Below, in pieces: positions 8,840 through 17,377 of a DNA stretch of 64,000 bases. The DNA lies in assembly GCF_000577275.2 (NCBI RefSeq), contig NZ_HG916852.1, positions 2,111,001 to 2,175,000 on the forward strand. The letters are read 5' to 3'. Each line of letters opens with the position of its first letter. Position 1 is the first letter of the stretch. The notes below the pieces were generated by a model. It saw only the letters and a program-made list of their open reading frames with translations, was not told the origin of the DNA and did not search any database. This stretch comes from Rhizobium favelukesii. GTDB taxonomy: Bacteria > Pseudomonadota > Alphaproteobacteria > Rhizobiales > Rhizobiaceae. Made by a program: the position numbers and the translations under genes.

Positions 8840-9884
8840 CTAGGCAGCGTCCATCTCCGGATTGTCGATACACGCGGGAGCCTCGTGGACCTGGAAGCGG
8901 TTCTTGCCGTCAGTCTTGGCCTTGTAGAGTGCGGCATCGGCACAAACAAAGATGTTGGAGTTCATTGATGCATCGAAGAAGGCGACGCCCACGGACGCGC
9001 CGACATGCATTCTGGCGCCGTCCCGTTCGACCGAGTGGGTGAGGCAATGGACGACGGTCTCAGCGAGCTTGGCGACGCTTTCGGCGCTGTCGTAGCCGCT
9101 GACAAGGACCGCAAATTCATCGCCGCCAATGCGGGCCACGAGGTCTGCTCCCTTGCACGCTGAAAGCAGCCGCTCTGCCGTTTCCTTGAGGCACTCGTCG
9201 CCAGCCTGGTGGCCGAAGGTCGTTGATGCCCTTGAAGCCGTCGAGATCAATGAGCAGCAGGGCGGCGCTGCTGCCACTGATGCAGCGTAGTGGCAGGCGC
9301 TGCAGGGCCGTCTGAAACTGCGCGCGGTTCGGCAGGCCCGTCAGGATGTCGAATTCGGCGAGATAGCGGATCTGGTCAAACATCATCTTTTCGGCCGTGA
9401 TGTCGAGCTTCATGCCGAAGATGCGGGCAGGGACATCGCCCTCACATTCGACGGTGGCCGTAATGCGGATCCAACGCGTATTGCCCTTGGGTGTCACGAT
9501 CTCCGCGTCGAGCGTAAAGCCGCTCTGCTCCTGGATCGCGCGGCTGCGCAGCCGTACAAGCTCGGCAAGCGACTCCTTGGAATAGCATTTCAAGATTTCC
9601 GCGCGATCGAGATCGGCCTCGTATGGCACGTCGAAGAGATCATAGACCATCTTGGTCCAGACAAGGCGGTTGTCCGGCAGGCTGCATTCCCACACGCCGA
9701 TCCTGGCGGCTTCGGATGAGCGATCGAATATCTTTCGGCTGTGGGCGAGGGCAATCGCCTGCTGTTCGAGCTGCTGCTCTTTTTCCGCGACGGCACTTTG
9801 GAGCGCCTCTATGACAGTCTGGCTGCCACGCCGGGATGGTGCCAGGCGAGCGGCGATTTTGGCGAAAGTAGCGAGGAGCTTCAT
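8840..9884 (-). pseudogene. Frameshifted PAS-GGDEF diguanylate cyclase
   Basis: The upstream frame (9884 to about 9225) encodes a short coiled-coil start, a PAS domain (SSEAARIGVWECSLPDNRLV through GNTRWIRITATV) and the first part of a GGDEF domain (AEFDILTGLPNRAQF, LLIDLDGFKGIND). The downstream frame (about 9225-8840) continues with TFGHQAGDECLKE, the intact active-site motif ARIGGDEFAVL and a normal C-terminus. The break fits loss of two bases after G-I-N-D, where homologues read D-T-F-G-H or similar. The truncated product would lack the catalytic loop and make no c-di-GMP. A sequencing error is the alternative. There is no transmembrane segment, so the sensor would have been cytosolic. 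Confidence 0.85.
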
Positions 9885-10171
9885 GCCCGACCCAACGGTT
9901 GGCGATCCAAATCCTACAATCGTTGGAATGACTTAAGATTTCGTTCTGTGCATTGTGCAGCAAATTGCGTTGTCGAACAAACCGATGCCCAAACCGGAAC
10001 ATCTGCGCGTCCGGGCAAGCGTTTCTCCCTCGGGCCTGCGTGTGCTGTTGCGGCTCTATATCGGGCTCAAGACGCGGGCGGTAGCAATCCAGGTAAGCTT
10101 TCGTTCACCGTTCTTCATTAAATTTCGGCTTAAGTTTTAGATCCCTGCCGTTCCTCGGAAGCGATGAGAGC

Positions 10172-11503
10172 ATGGCGTTTGTTTCCATTCTTCGGCAATA
10201 CGTGTTGCCAGTGCTGCTCTCGACAGCACTGGCAACGTGTTCGACCGATGGCCTTATTCCGCCCGGCGACGTAGACAATGGCACACGGGTGGGGTCGATC
10301 TCTCCGCCTGAGCGTCGCGCGCCTGCTGCGCGGATGCAGATGGCACCGAGTGAGCAGGCCTATCCGGCAGCAAATGCGCCGGTCAGTGATGCTGCCGGAT
10401 CCGTCGACTACCTCAACACGCCCAATCTTGCCGGAACGGGAAAACGCCGCGCCCAGAGCCAATCGCAAGCGCTTCAGGCACCTGCGCAGGCCGGGCGACT
10501 GCCGATGATCGATAGCGACGAGGCAATGGCGGGCGCACAGGGCGCAGCCGGCTCTCTTCGCAACCAGCCTACGACCTGGGGCGGCACGCAGCAGCTCGCC
10601 GTGCCTGCGGGCGGCGTCAATATGGACGCTGAACTTGGAGCCGAGCCCGCCGTCGGTCTTGCCGAGGAGCAACAGCAACAGATTGCCGAGGGCCAGTCCG
10701 ATCAGCCCGTTGTCGATGGCATCGGTACCGACAATCCCACCCAGCTCAACCGCGTGCGGATCCCCGCGCCGGCCGCGCAGGCGCAGATGGGCAACGCGCC
10801 TGTGTGGACCGATGGAAGGCCGGTGGTCGCGCCGGCGCGCGTGCCGGAAGAGAACGAGGAACAGCAGGTCGCCATGCTGCGACCCAACAACCCGACCGCG
10901 CCGATGATGAGTGAACCGGCCGCCCCCGCAGATCCGAGCGTGATGCCGGCCTCGGAGCTTGCCTGCCGTCGCGACTTGAAGCGCATGGGCGTCGTCTATT
11001 CCGAGAAGCCGCCGATCTCGAACGGGCCTGCCTGCCAGGTGCCGTACCCGATTTCCCTGCAGGGCCTTTCCGGCAATATCGGCGTCCGGCCAGCGGTGAC
11101 ACTGAATTGCCAGGTGACACTCGCCTTCGCCAAATGGGTCAAGAACGAACTCGCGCCTTCCGCCCGCTTTCGCTACTGGTCCGGCATCAAGACCATTCAG
11201 CCTCTCGGCGGATATAGCTGCCGCCGCATGAACAACAGCCGGCAGCGCTACAACCCGATGTCCGAGCATGCCCGCGGCAACGCAATCGATGTCGGCAAAT
11301 TCGTCCTGAAGAGCGGTCACGCGATCGACGTGCGCAAGAAAGGGCTGTTCTCGTTCCGGGAGGGCCGGCTGTTGCAGGCCGTGCGCAGCGACAGTTGCAA
11401 GTATTTCAATACGGTGCTCGGACCCGGCAGCAATCCGGAGCACTGGAACCATTTCCACTTCGATCTCCGGGCGCGCCAGAGCGGCAAAGTCTACTGCGAT
11501 TGA
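10172..11503 (+). CDS. Extensin-like C-terminal domain protein, exported
   Basis: This 443-residue envelope protein has an N-terminal export signal (FVSILRQYVLPVLLSTALA, then T-C-S, possibly an atypical lipobox) and a long Pro/Ala/Gln-rich, probably unstructured region (residues 35-255). The C-terminal Extensin_C domain runs from about residue 262, starting CRRDLKRMGVVYSEKPPI and containing SYSCR-like cysteines, MSEHARGNAIDVGKFVL, and ending NPEHWNHFHFDLR. The S-E-H-A-R-G-N-A-I-D and H-W-N-H-F-H segments resemble the zinc-binding pattern of D-Ala-D-Ala-type peptidases, so a cell-wall role is plausible but unproven. It stands alone and is followed by a stem-loop. Confidence 0.88.
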   Translation: MAFVSILRQYVLPVLLSTALATCSTDGLIPPGDVDNGTRVGSISPPERRAPAARMQMAPSEQAYPAANAPVSDAAGSVDYLNTPNLAGTGKRRAQSQSQALQAPAQAGRLPMIDSDEAMAGAQGAAGSLRNQPTTWGGTQQLAVPAGGVNMDAELGAEPAVGLAEEQQQQIAEGQSDQPVVDGIGTDNPTQLNRVRIPAPAAQAQMGNAPVWTDGRPVVAPARVPEENEEQQVAMLRPNNPTAPMMSEPAAPADPSVMPASELACRRDLKRMGVVYSEKPPISNGPACQVPYPISLQGLSGNIGVRPAVTLNCQVTLAFAKWVKNELAPSARFRYWSGIKTIQPLGGYSCRRMNNSRQRYNPMSEHARGNAIDVGKFVLKSGHAIDVRKKGLFSFREGRLLQAVRSDSCKYFNTVLGPGSNPEHWNHFHFDLRARQSGKVYCD

Positions 11504-11511
11504 AAAGGAAA

Positions 11512-11531
11512 GGCCGGCTCGAAAGCCGGCC
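11512..11531 (+). terminator. Stem-loop after the extensin-like gene
   Basis: GGCCGGCT and AGCCGGCC pair perfectly around a CGAA tetraloop, 9 bases after the stop codon. No T-run follows, so it may stabilise the mRNA end or act with Rho rather than as an intrinsic terminator. Confidence 0.5.
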
Positions 11532-11893
11532 CAAGGCGAACGCAGCGCGGGCGGCGCCGCCCGGCCGGGTCAAGGCATGTGATGACTGGATACACTTCAC
11601 TGCATGTCGAGGAAGCAAAGGGAGCGTAACGAGATCGCTCAGGCAGCTCTCCGCAAGGGGTGCGGCGGGACGGAGAGCGCTTGCTTGCCTCGCCGTCTTT
11701 ATGGCTGAGAAATATCACCGGTTGATGACATCTTGCCGCTTTGGAGTTTTCCACAGGCGCGAATGGTTTTTTCTTTCAGACGCGTTTTCACGCAAGTGAA
11801 TACTCTGTTCGTCTGTGCCGGGATGTCAAAACTACTCAAAGCGGATATATAGCGCCCCAGCAACTCCCGCCGCAGATGTCAGAAGAGCCCTTT
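11532..11893. other. Leader region before the ABC exporter genes
   Basis: These 362 bases follow the stem-loop and precede the ABC ATPase. The first half is GC-rich without an ordered frame; the second half (about 11700-11880) is AT-richer and should carry the exporter promoter. The frame open across 11741-11893 is an upstream extension of the ATPase frame and shows no conserved protein sequence. Confidence 0.5.
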
Positions 11894-12820
11894 ATGGCCC
11901 CGATCATTTCCATCCGAAATCTCACCAAGACTTATGCCAACGGATTTCAAGCGCTCAAGGGTATCGACCTTGATGTCGAGCGCGGCGAGATTCTGGCCTT
12001 GCTCGGACCGAACGGCGCGGGCAAGACGACGATGATCTCGATTGTCTGTGGTATCGCCAATCCGAGTGGCGGCACAGTGACCGTTGACGGTCATGATGTG
12101 GTCAAGGATTTCCGGGCGACGCGCTCTTTGATCGGCCTCGTTCCCCAGGAGTTGACCACGGACCAGTTTGAGACGGTGTGGAATACGGTCAGCTTCTCGC
12201 GCGGGCTGCACGGCAAGCGATCCGATCCGGCGCATATCGAGAAGGTGCTCCGCGACCTTTCGCTGTGGGACAAAAAGGACAACATGCTGCGGCAACTGTC
12301 GGGCGGCATGAAGCGGCGCGTGCTCATCGCCAAGGCGCTGTCGCATGAGCCGGAAATCCTCTTCCTCGACGAGCCCACCGCGGGCGTCGATGTGACGCTG
12401 CGAAAGGACATGTGGCACGTCGTCGAAAAGCTGCGGCGCTCCGGAGTCACGATCATCCTGACCACGCACTACATCGAAGAGGCAGAAGAGATTGCCGATC
12501 GCGTCGGCGTCATCAACGGCGGGGAGCTCCTGCTGGTGGGAGACAAGACGGCGCTGATGGCGAAGCTTGGCCGCAAGCAGCTCATTCTCGAATTGAACGA
12601 GCCACTGCAGGAGCTGCCGGACCGTTTTGCCGGCAACGGTCTTTCGCTCGCCGCAGACGGCAGCCGGCTGATCTACGATTTCGATGCCCAGAACGAGCAG
12701 GAGAGCGTCGCAACGCTGCTGACGCGGCTCGGCGAGCACAATATTCACTTCAAGGATCTTTCGACGCAGCAGAGCTCGCTGGAAGACATCTTCGTGGCGC
12801 TCGTGGGAGGAGCGAAATGA
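11894..12820 (+). CDS. ABC-2 type transporter, ATP-binding protein
   Basis: This 308-residue cytoplasmic ATPase subunit has a Walker [12 protein letters not shown]-loop region GLVPQEL, signature LSGGMKRR, Walker [13 protein letters not shown] and switch His in [12 protein letters not shown]. The C-terminal 80 residues ([10 protein letters not shown] onward) match the extension of multidrug/antibiotic-type exporters. The chosen start, [10 protein letters not shown], fits the domain edge; MSEEPFMAP at 11876 is an alternative. It overlaps the permease gene in an ATGA junction, so one ATPase and one permease are made together and would act as homodimers of each. The substrate is unknown. Confidence 0.92.
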   Translation: MAPIISIRNLTKTYANGFQALKGIDLDVERGEILALLGPNGAGKTTMISIVCGIANPSGGTVTVDGHDVVKDFRATRSLIGLVPQELTTDQFETVWNTVSFSRGLHGKRSDPAHIEKVLRDLSLWDKKDNMLRQLSGGMKRRVLIAKALSHEPEILFLDEPTAGVDVTLRKDMWHVVEKLRRSGVTIILTTHYIEEAEEIADRVGVINGGELLLVGDKTALMAKLGRKQLILELNEPLQELPDRFAGNGLSLAADGSRLIYDFDAQNEQESVATLLTRLGEHNIHFKDLSTQQSSLEDIFVALVGGAK

Positions 12821-13578
12821 ACGTCGAAGCAATCAAATCCATCTACTTCTTCGAAATGGCGCGCACACGCCGGACGCTGTTGCAGAGCGTCGTTTCGCCT
12901 GTCATTTCGACATCGCTTTATTTCATCGTTTTCGGCGCGGCGATCGGCTCGCGGATCCAACAGGTGGAGGGCGTTTCCTACGGCGCCTTCATCACACCGG
13001 GGCTGATCATGCTGACGCTGCTTGGCCAATGCATCAGCAATGGATCCTTCGGCATCTACTTTCCGAAATTCACCGGCACGATCTACGAGGTATTGTCGGC
13101 GCCGGTGGCCATGAGCGAAATCCTGCTCGGTTATGTCGGCGCTGCGGCGACAAAGGGGCTGATGATCGGGGTGATCATCCTGTTGACGGCGAATATATTT
13201 GTGGATGTGAGGATCGAGCATCCGGTGATGATGGTCCTGTTCTTCCTGCTGACGGCGATCACCTTCAGCCTGTTCGGTTTCATGATCGGCATCTGGGCGA
13301 CCAACTTCGAACAGCTGAACCTCATCCCCATGCTCGTCGTGCCACCGCTGACCTTCCTTGGTGGCAGCTTCTATTCGATCAGCATGCTGCCGCCGTTCTG
13401 GCAGGCGGTGAGCCACTTCAATCCGGTGCTCTATCTCGTCAGCGGCTTCCGCTGGAGCTTCTTCGGCATTGCCGACGTCAATCCGCTGGTGAGCCTCGGG
13501 ATGATCTCGATCTTCCTGGCGATTTGCCTGGGGACGCTGGGCTGGATCTTCAAGACGGGATACAGGCTGCGAAATTAA
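12817..13578 (+). CDS. ABC-2 type transporter, permease protein
   Basis: This 253-residue inner-membrane protein has six predicted helices, starting [21 protein letters not shown] and ending [19 protein letters not shown]. The central motif [24 protein letters not shown] is characteristic of ABC-2 export permeases (NodJ/DrrB-like). It starts within the last codon of the ATPase gene. Likely roles are export of a drug-like or lipid/oligosaccharide molecule; it is not close enough in context to nod genes to be called nodJ. Confidence 0.92.
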   Translation: MNVEAIKSIYFFEMARTRRTLLQSVVSPVISTSLYFIVFGAAIGSRIQQVEGVSYGAFITPGLIMLTLLGQCISNGSFGIYFPKFTGTIYEVLSAPVAMSEILLGYVGAAATKGLMIGVIILLTANIFVDVRIEHPVMMVLFFLLTAITFSLFGFMIGIWATNFEQLNLIPMLVVPPLTFLGGSFYSISMLPPFWQAVSHFNPVLYLVSGFRWSFFGIADVNPLVSLGMISIFLAICLGTLGWIFKTGYRLRN

Positions 13579-13609
13579 CTGCTACCTGCGCGAGGTCCAA
13601 GGGCCGTCC

Positions 13610-14311
13610 CTAGTCTCGCATCCGCAGCTCGTCCGTCTGGATCTGCAGAGATCCGAGGGTGGAGAGGAAGCTCATACCGAGGAGGCTCTGGTCGAGCTTT
13701 CCGTCCTGCGCGACGCTGGCCGGAACGTTATGACGGATGATCGGGCCGATCGCGACCTCGGAGAGCGTCACACGGGCTGCGCGGGCGCGACCGTTGGCCG
13801 TCATGACGCTCATCGAATAATCGAGATTCTCGGGAATGATGCCGACCCGCTCCGCGTCCTCGCGGGATAGCGCGATCATGCTTGCACCCGTGTCGACCAG
13901 CATCGAAATGCTCTGGCCGTTGATCGTGACATAGGCCTCGTAGTGACCGTTCAGGAGCTTGTGAAGGATCACCTCCTCGACGCCCTCGCTGGTGGTCACG
14001 ACGACTGCGCGGCCCGGGACAAGGCCGGCGAGCAGGCGGTGGCCGATGCCAAGCGCCTCCTGCCGATATAGATAGATGGTCGCAAGAGCGAGGATCAGCA
14101 CAAGCCAGATCATCAAATTGCGCAGGGTCTCACTTGCGCTCGTGCGCCGTGCCCAGACGCCGGCGGCCAGCATCAGCGCGATCGGAAGCAGATAAACGAC
14201 GCGGCCGAAATCGTCGGTCCTCATGCCGAAGATCCGGTTCGTGTCATCGCTGAATATGAGTACGGCGAGACCCAGGCCAAGGACCGCAAGGACGATCGTC
14301 AGACGGTTCAT
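13610..14311 (-). CDS. Clan AA aspartic protease, membrane-anchored
   Basis: This 233-residue protein is a retropepsin-like single-domain protease of the TIGR02281 type. Three hydrophobic segments occupy residues 1-95 (LTIVLAVLGLGLAVLIF; VVYLLPIALMLAAGVW; LMIWLVLILALATIYLY), then a periplasmic protease domain with the active-site motif LVDTGASMIALS, preceded by YEAYVTINGQSISM. Such enzymes work as dimers, each giving one Asp. The natural substrate is unknown. Its start codon overlaps the stop of the upstream DUF1289 gene by 4 bases, so the two are co-translated. Confidence 0.88.
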   Translation of the reverse strand: MNRLTIVLAVLGLGLAVLIFSDDTNRIFGMRTDDFGRVVYLLPIALMLAAGVWARRTSASETLRNLMIWLVLILALATIYLYRQEALGIGHRLLAGLVPGRAVVVTTSEGVEEVILHKLLNGHYEAYVTINGQSISMLVDTGASMIALSREDAERVGIIPENLDYSMSVMTANGRARAARVTLSEVAIGPIIRHNVPASVAQDGKLDQSLLGMSFLSTLGSLQIQTDELRMRD

Positions 14312-14523
14312 GCACGCTGCTCCGCTGTGGCCTGCATCATCGGCTGTGGCGGGATTGCCAGTCGGCTTGCGGCAAGCCGCGCGGGCAATATGGCTATCAG
14401 CTGCCGGCGTTCCTCGTCGGAGAAGGACATCCAACCGCCGATCTCGGGAAGCGTACGGCCGCAACCCATGCACAGGCCGGTTTCCGGATCGATCGAGCAG
14501 ACATGGATGCAGGGTGTTTGCAT
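14308..14523 (-). CDS. DUF1289 domain protein
   Basis: This 71-residue protein has the family pattern TPCIHVCSIDPETGLCMGCGRTLPEIGGW, with four cysteines spaced as C-x3-C...C-x2-C, probably a small metal- or cluster-binding knuckle. The C-terminal half is a helix rich in Arg and Ala (DEERRQLIAILPARLAA). DUF1289 proteins are widespread in proteobacteria with no established function. It is translationally coupled to the protease gene. Confidence 0.88.
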   Translation of the reverse strand: MQTPCIHVCSIDPETGLCMGCGRTLPEIGGWMSFSDEERRQLIAILPARLAASRLAIPPQPMMQATAEQRA

Positions 14524-14541
14524 GCAATCTATATCGAGGTT

Positions 14542-15324
14542 TCACAAAGCCATGGCAAGGGCGCAGACGGTGGCGATTTCCGAAATCTGCTGGGCCGCGC
14601 CAAGCGTGTCGCCTGTATGCCCGGCGAGCTTGCGACGGACGAACCGGGTAAAGGCCATGACCGACAAACCACAGGCAAGAAGCGCGCAGACGAGGGGCAG
14701 GAGGCCAAGGCTTGGCCAGAGCAGCAGAGCCGACAAAAGGCAGCCGGAGGCAAGCGCCATATGCATCGTGCCTTCGCTCGGCTGTCCTGCGGCGGCGGCT
14801 ACGCCATCGGGTTTTGCCGATGGCAGCCGATGCCAGTGCCAAACAAGCGCGCCACGGCTGATGCAGGCTATCGCCGGCAGAGCGAGCGCTGCGGCCAAGG
14901 GCGGGGCTGCGCGTGCGACTGCGGCGAGTGCGCCTGCTCGAAGCGCAAACGACAGGATCAAGGCGATTGCGCCATAGGTGCCGATGCGGCTGTCCTTCAT
15001 GATCGAGAGTGCATGCTCGCGGTCGCGCCCGCCGCCGAGGCCGTCGGCGCAGTCGGCCAGACCATCTTCGTGAAGCGCGCCTGTCAATGCCGCCTGTACG
15101 GCAAGCGCGACGAAAGCCGACATCAGCCGGTCTGCATGCAGGCAGAGCATCACCAGGAAGACAAGCGCGGGCAGGAGCGCAATGACAATGCCTGCGACCG
15201 GAAAGGCGCGGGAGGCCCTGTCAAGCTTGCCGTTGAAATCGACGAAGGCAGAAGGCGGCATCGGAATGCGGCTGAGAAAGGCAACGGCGCGAGCGACGTC
15301 GGCCGCATAGTTTCCAATGTTCAT
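14542..15324 (-). CDS. cobS: Adenosylcobinamide-GDP ribazoletransferase
   Basis: This 260-residue inner-membrane enzyme joins adenosylcobinamide-GDP to alpha-ribazole, the last assembly step of adenosylcobalamin. It has the family motif [18 protein letters not shown], whose acidic residues bind Mg2+, followed by the conserved [11 protein letters not shown]. Several hydrophobic helices follow. [21 protein letters not shown] is taken as the start since 8 upstream codons are not conserved. The gene lies divergent to cobT, whose product supplies the alpha-ribazole phosphate, so the pair shares a promoter region (15325-15463). In alphaproteobacteria this gene is also called cobV. Confidence 0.95.
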   Translation of the reverse strand: MNIGNYAADVARAVAFLSRIPMPPSAFVDFNGKLDRASRAFPVAGIVIALLPALVFLVMLCLHADRLMSAFVALAVQAALTGALHEDGLADCADGLGGGRDREHALSIMKDSRIGTYGAIALILSFALRAGALAAVARAAPPLAAALALPAIACISRGALVWHWHRLPSAKPDGVAAAAGQPSEGTMHMALASGCLLSALLLWPSLGLLPLVCALLACGLSVMAFTRFVRRKLAGHTGDTLGAAQQISEIATVCALAMAL

Positions 15325-15463
15325 CGTGCAGCTCGACCCCGCGACCATATGCAGCGCTTTTGGAGTTGTTCGCCTCCGCGGCTGCCTTTAAGAGAGTGGC
15401 GACGAAAGAAGCTGATTTGCAGCGAAAAGACAAGTTATCGACCAAGACAAGGAAACCGAATTC

Positions 15464-16480
15464 ATGAGCGTCTCAGGCCTGCCATTCGATGATTTCCGGG
15501 CACTTCTGCGCGATCTGCCGGGGCCGGATGCCAGGGCACTCGCAGCCGCACGCGAACGCGATGCGCAGCTGACGAAGCCGCCCGGCGCGCTCGGCCGGCT
15601 CGAGGAAATTGCGTTCTGGCTTGCCGCTTGGACGGGCAAGGCACCGGCGGTGAACCGGCCGTTGGTGGCGATCTTCGCCGGCAACCACGGCGTTACTAGG
15701 CAGGGCATCACGCCGTTTCCGTCGGCCGTGACGCAGCAGATGGTCGAGAATTTCGCGGCCGGCGGCGCGGCCATCAACCAGATCTGCGTGGCCTATGATC
15801 TCGGCCTGAAGGTATTCGATCTCGCTCTCGACTACCCGACCGGCGATATCACCGAGGAGCCCGCGTTGTCGGAGCGCGATTGCGCGGCGACCATGGCATT
15901 CGGCATGGAAGCGATCGCAGGCGGCACCGATCTTCTCTGCATCGGCGAGATGGGAATCGGCAACACCACGATCGCAGCGGCGATCAACTATGCGCTTTAC
16001 GGCGGCAACGCGCGCGACTGGGTCGGTCCGGGAACCGGCTCGGAAGGCGAGATGCTGGAGCGCAAGATTGCTGCTGTCGAAAAGGCGGTCGCGCTGCACA
16101 GCGATCACCTGGACGATCCGCTGGAGATCATGCGCCGCCTCGGCGGCCGCGAAATCGCGGCGATGGCTGGAGCCATCCTTGCCGCGCGAGTCGAGCGGAT
16201 CCCGGTATTGATCGACGGTTATGTCGCAACGGCGGCCGCCGCCATCCTGAAGGCCGCCAATCCTTCAGCGCTCGACCACTGCCTGATCGGTCACGTCTCC
16301 GGCGAACCGGGTCATCTGCGGGCCGTCGAGATGCTCGGCAAGACGCCGCTTCTGGCGCTCGGCATGCGGCTCGGCGAGGGGACGGGAGCAGCGCTGGCGG
16401 CCGGGATCGTCAAGGCAGCGGCGGCCTGCCATTCCGGCATGGCAACGTTCTCGCAGGCCGGCGTCAGCAACAAGCACTGA
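15464..16480 (+). CDS. cobT: Nicotinate-nucleotide--dimethylbenzimidazole phosphoribosyltransferase
   Basis: This 338-residue cytoplasmic enzyme transfers phosphoribose from nicotinate mononucleotide to dimethylbenzimidazole, giving alpha-ribazole phosphate for the B12 lower ligand. Diagnostic segments are TKPPGALGRLEEIAFWLA, FAGNHGVTRQGITPFPS, GAAINQIC, GEMGIGNTTIAAAI and the C-terminal LGMRLGEGTGAALA containing the catalytic Glu region. Its length matches the family (about 340). The B. subtilis/Salmonella-type name cobT is used; in Pseudomonas nomenclature it is cobU. I looked for a cobalamin riboswitch in the 139-base gap to cobS and could not identify one. Confidence 0.95.
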   Translation: MSVSGLPFDDFRALLRDLPGPDARALAAARERDAQLTKPPGALGRLEEIAFWLAAWTGKAPAVNRPLVAIFAGNHGVTRQGITPFPSAVTQQMVENFAAGGAAINQICVAYDLGLKVFDLALDYPTGDITEEPALSERDCAATMAFGMEAIAGGTDLLCIGEMGIGNTTIAAAINYALYGGNARDWVGPGTGSEGEMLERKIAAVEKAVALHSDHLDDPLEIMRRLGGREIAAMAGAILAARVERIPVLIDGYVATAAAAILKAANPSALDHCLIGHVSGEPGHLRAVEMLGKTPLLALGMRLGEGTGAALAAGIVKAAAACHSGMATFSQAGVSNKH

Positions 16481-16599
16481 GCTTTCGGGTTTGTGACAGG
16501 TTGATGACAGAGTTCTTGCCGCGGGGGTCGTGAACCGGTATTCGCAATTTCTGACTGGTGGCGGCAACGGCCGCCATTGATGGACAACGAGGGCACTTG

Positions 16600-16980
16600 A
16601 TGAAACCTGCCGTGACAAAACTCACTGGCATCAGCCACTTCCTTGCAGCAGCCGGCTATTCGATCGGCGGTTTCCGGCGGCTGATCAAGGAGGCTGCGTT
16701 CCGGCAGGAACTGTTGTTCTTCGCGGTTTCGCTGATCCTGCTGATCGCTGTCGGTGCGGCACTCGCCGAGCTGATGATCGCCACTGTGTTGTTTCTCGCA
16801 CTCTTCGCTGTCGAGGCGCTGAACACGGCGATCGAGGAAGTCATCGACAGGATTTCGCCCGAGATCTCGATGGTGGGAAAGCACGCCAAGGATCTCGGAT
16901 CTTTCGCCGTCGTCTGCATGATCGTCGCATGCGGCGTGTTCCTGGTGTTCACGATCGGGAAGCATCTGCTGTTCGGATGA
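16600..16980 (+). CDS. dgkA: Diacylglycerol kinase
   Basis: This 126-residue inner-membrane enzyme phosphorylates diacylglycerol to phosphatidic acid, recycling lipid headgroup by-products. It has three membrane helices and the signature ALFAVEALNTAIEEVIDRISPE, which contains the catalytic Glu and the metal-binding acidic residues. The N-terminal amphipathic part is typical (GFRRLIKEAAFRQELLFF). In rhizobia the enzyme handles diacylglycerol left from osmoregulated glucan or betaine-lipid synthesis. The start MKPAVTKLTG is preferred over an upstream in-frame ATG. Confidence 0.92.
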   Translation: MKPAVTKLTGISHFLAAAGYSIGGFRRLIKEAAFRQELLFFAVSLILLIAVGAALAELMIATVLFLALFAVEALNTAIEEVIDRISPEISMVGKHAKDLGSFAVVCMIVACGVFLVFTIGKHLLFG

Positions 16981-17067
16981 CGGCGCCCGCAAGGTGCGCT
17001 CCTCGGCGGATGCATCGCTCGGCAAATAGTGATGCTTTTGGCCGTAGGCGGCAGCCATCAGAAACCA

Positions 17068-17328
17068 CTAGCGCGGTAGCTTCGCCGCGGGCGTGGCCGC
17101 GAGTTTCTTGCCCAGTTCGACTGCCTTGATAGATCCGTTGGTCTGGTAGAGCAGGCTCGCAATGACGCGTTGAGACTGTCGCTGACCGACAGGCTGGATG
17201 CCCGAGACGGCATCGCGAGACGCTGTCTTGCATGCTGCGCGCAAGGCGCCGTAGAACTCAGCGAGACCGCCAAACGAGCTCTCAAGAACCTGACCGATCC
17301 GACCGGCATCGACAATGACCTGCAGGAC
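17068..17328 (-). other. Coding-like leftward frame without a start codon
   Basis: The 397-base gap between dgkA and the histidine kinase contains an open leftward frame of 86 codons, preceded by an in-frame TAA at 17329-17331. It reads, in part, IGQVLESSFGGLAEFYGAL and later LLYQTNGSIKAVELGKKLAA. It looks like real protein sequence, but no ATG or GTG opens it and the first TTG comes about 30 codons in. It may be the 3' part of a broken gene or use a rare start. The rightward frame over the same bases (to 17367, from a TTG at 17170) has an antisense-like composition. No family is recognised. Confidence 0.3.
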
Positions 17329-17377
17329 TTAAAAGACGACCCTGATTTGAAGCGGATCATCGACTAATTTAGGACGG

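Noticed and set aside
9885..10171. Small rightward frames before the extensin-like gene
   Set aside because: They lack ribosome-binding sites and protein-like composition; the 287-base gap is better read as promoter DNA.
10130..11458. 442-codon leftward frame
   Set aside because: It is antisense to the extensin-like gene, which has clear domain motifs.
15325..15463. Cobalamin riboswitch between cobS and cobT
   Set aside because: The gap is only 139 bases and no convincing B12-box or riboswitch core could be aligned by eye.
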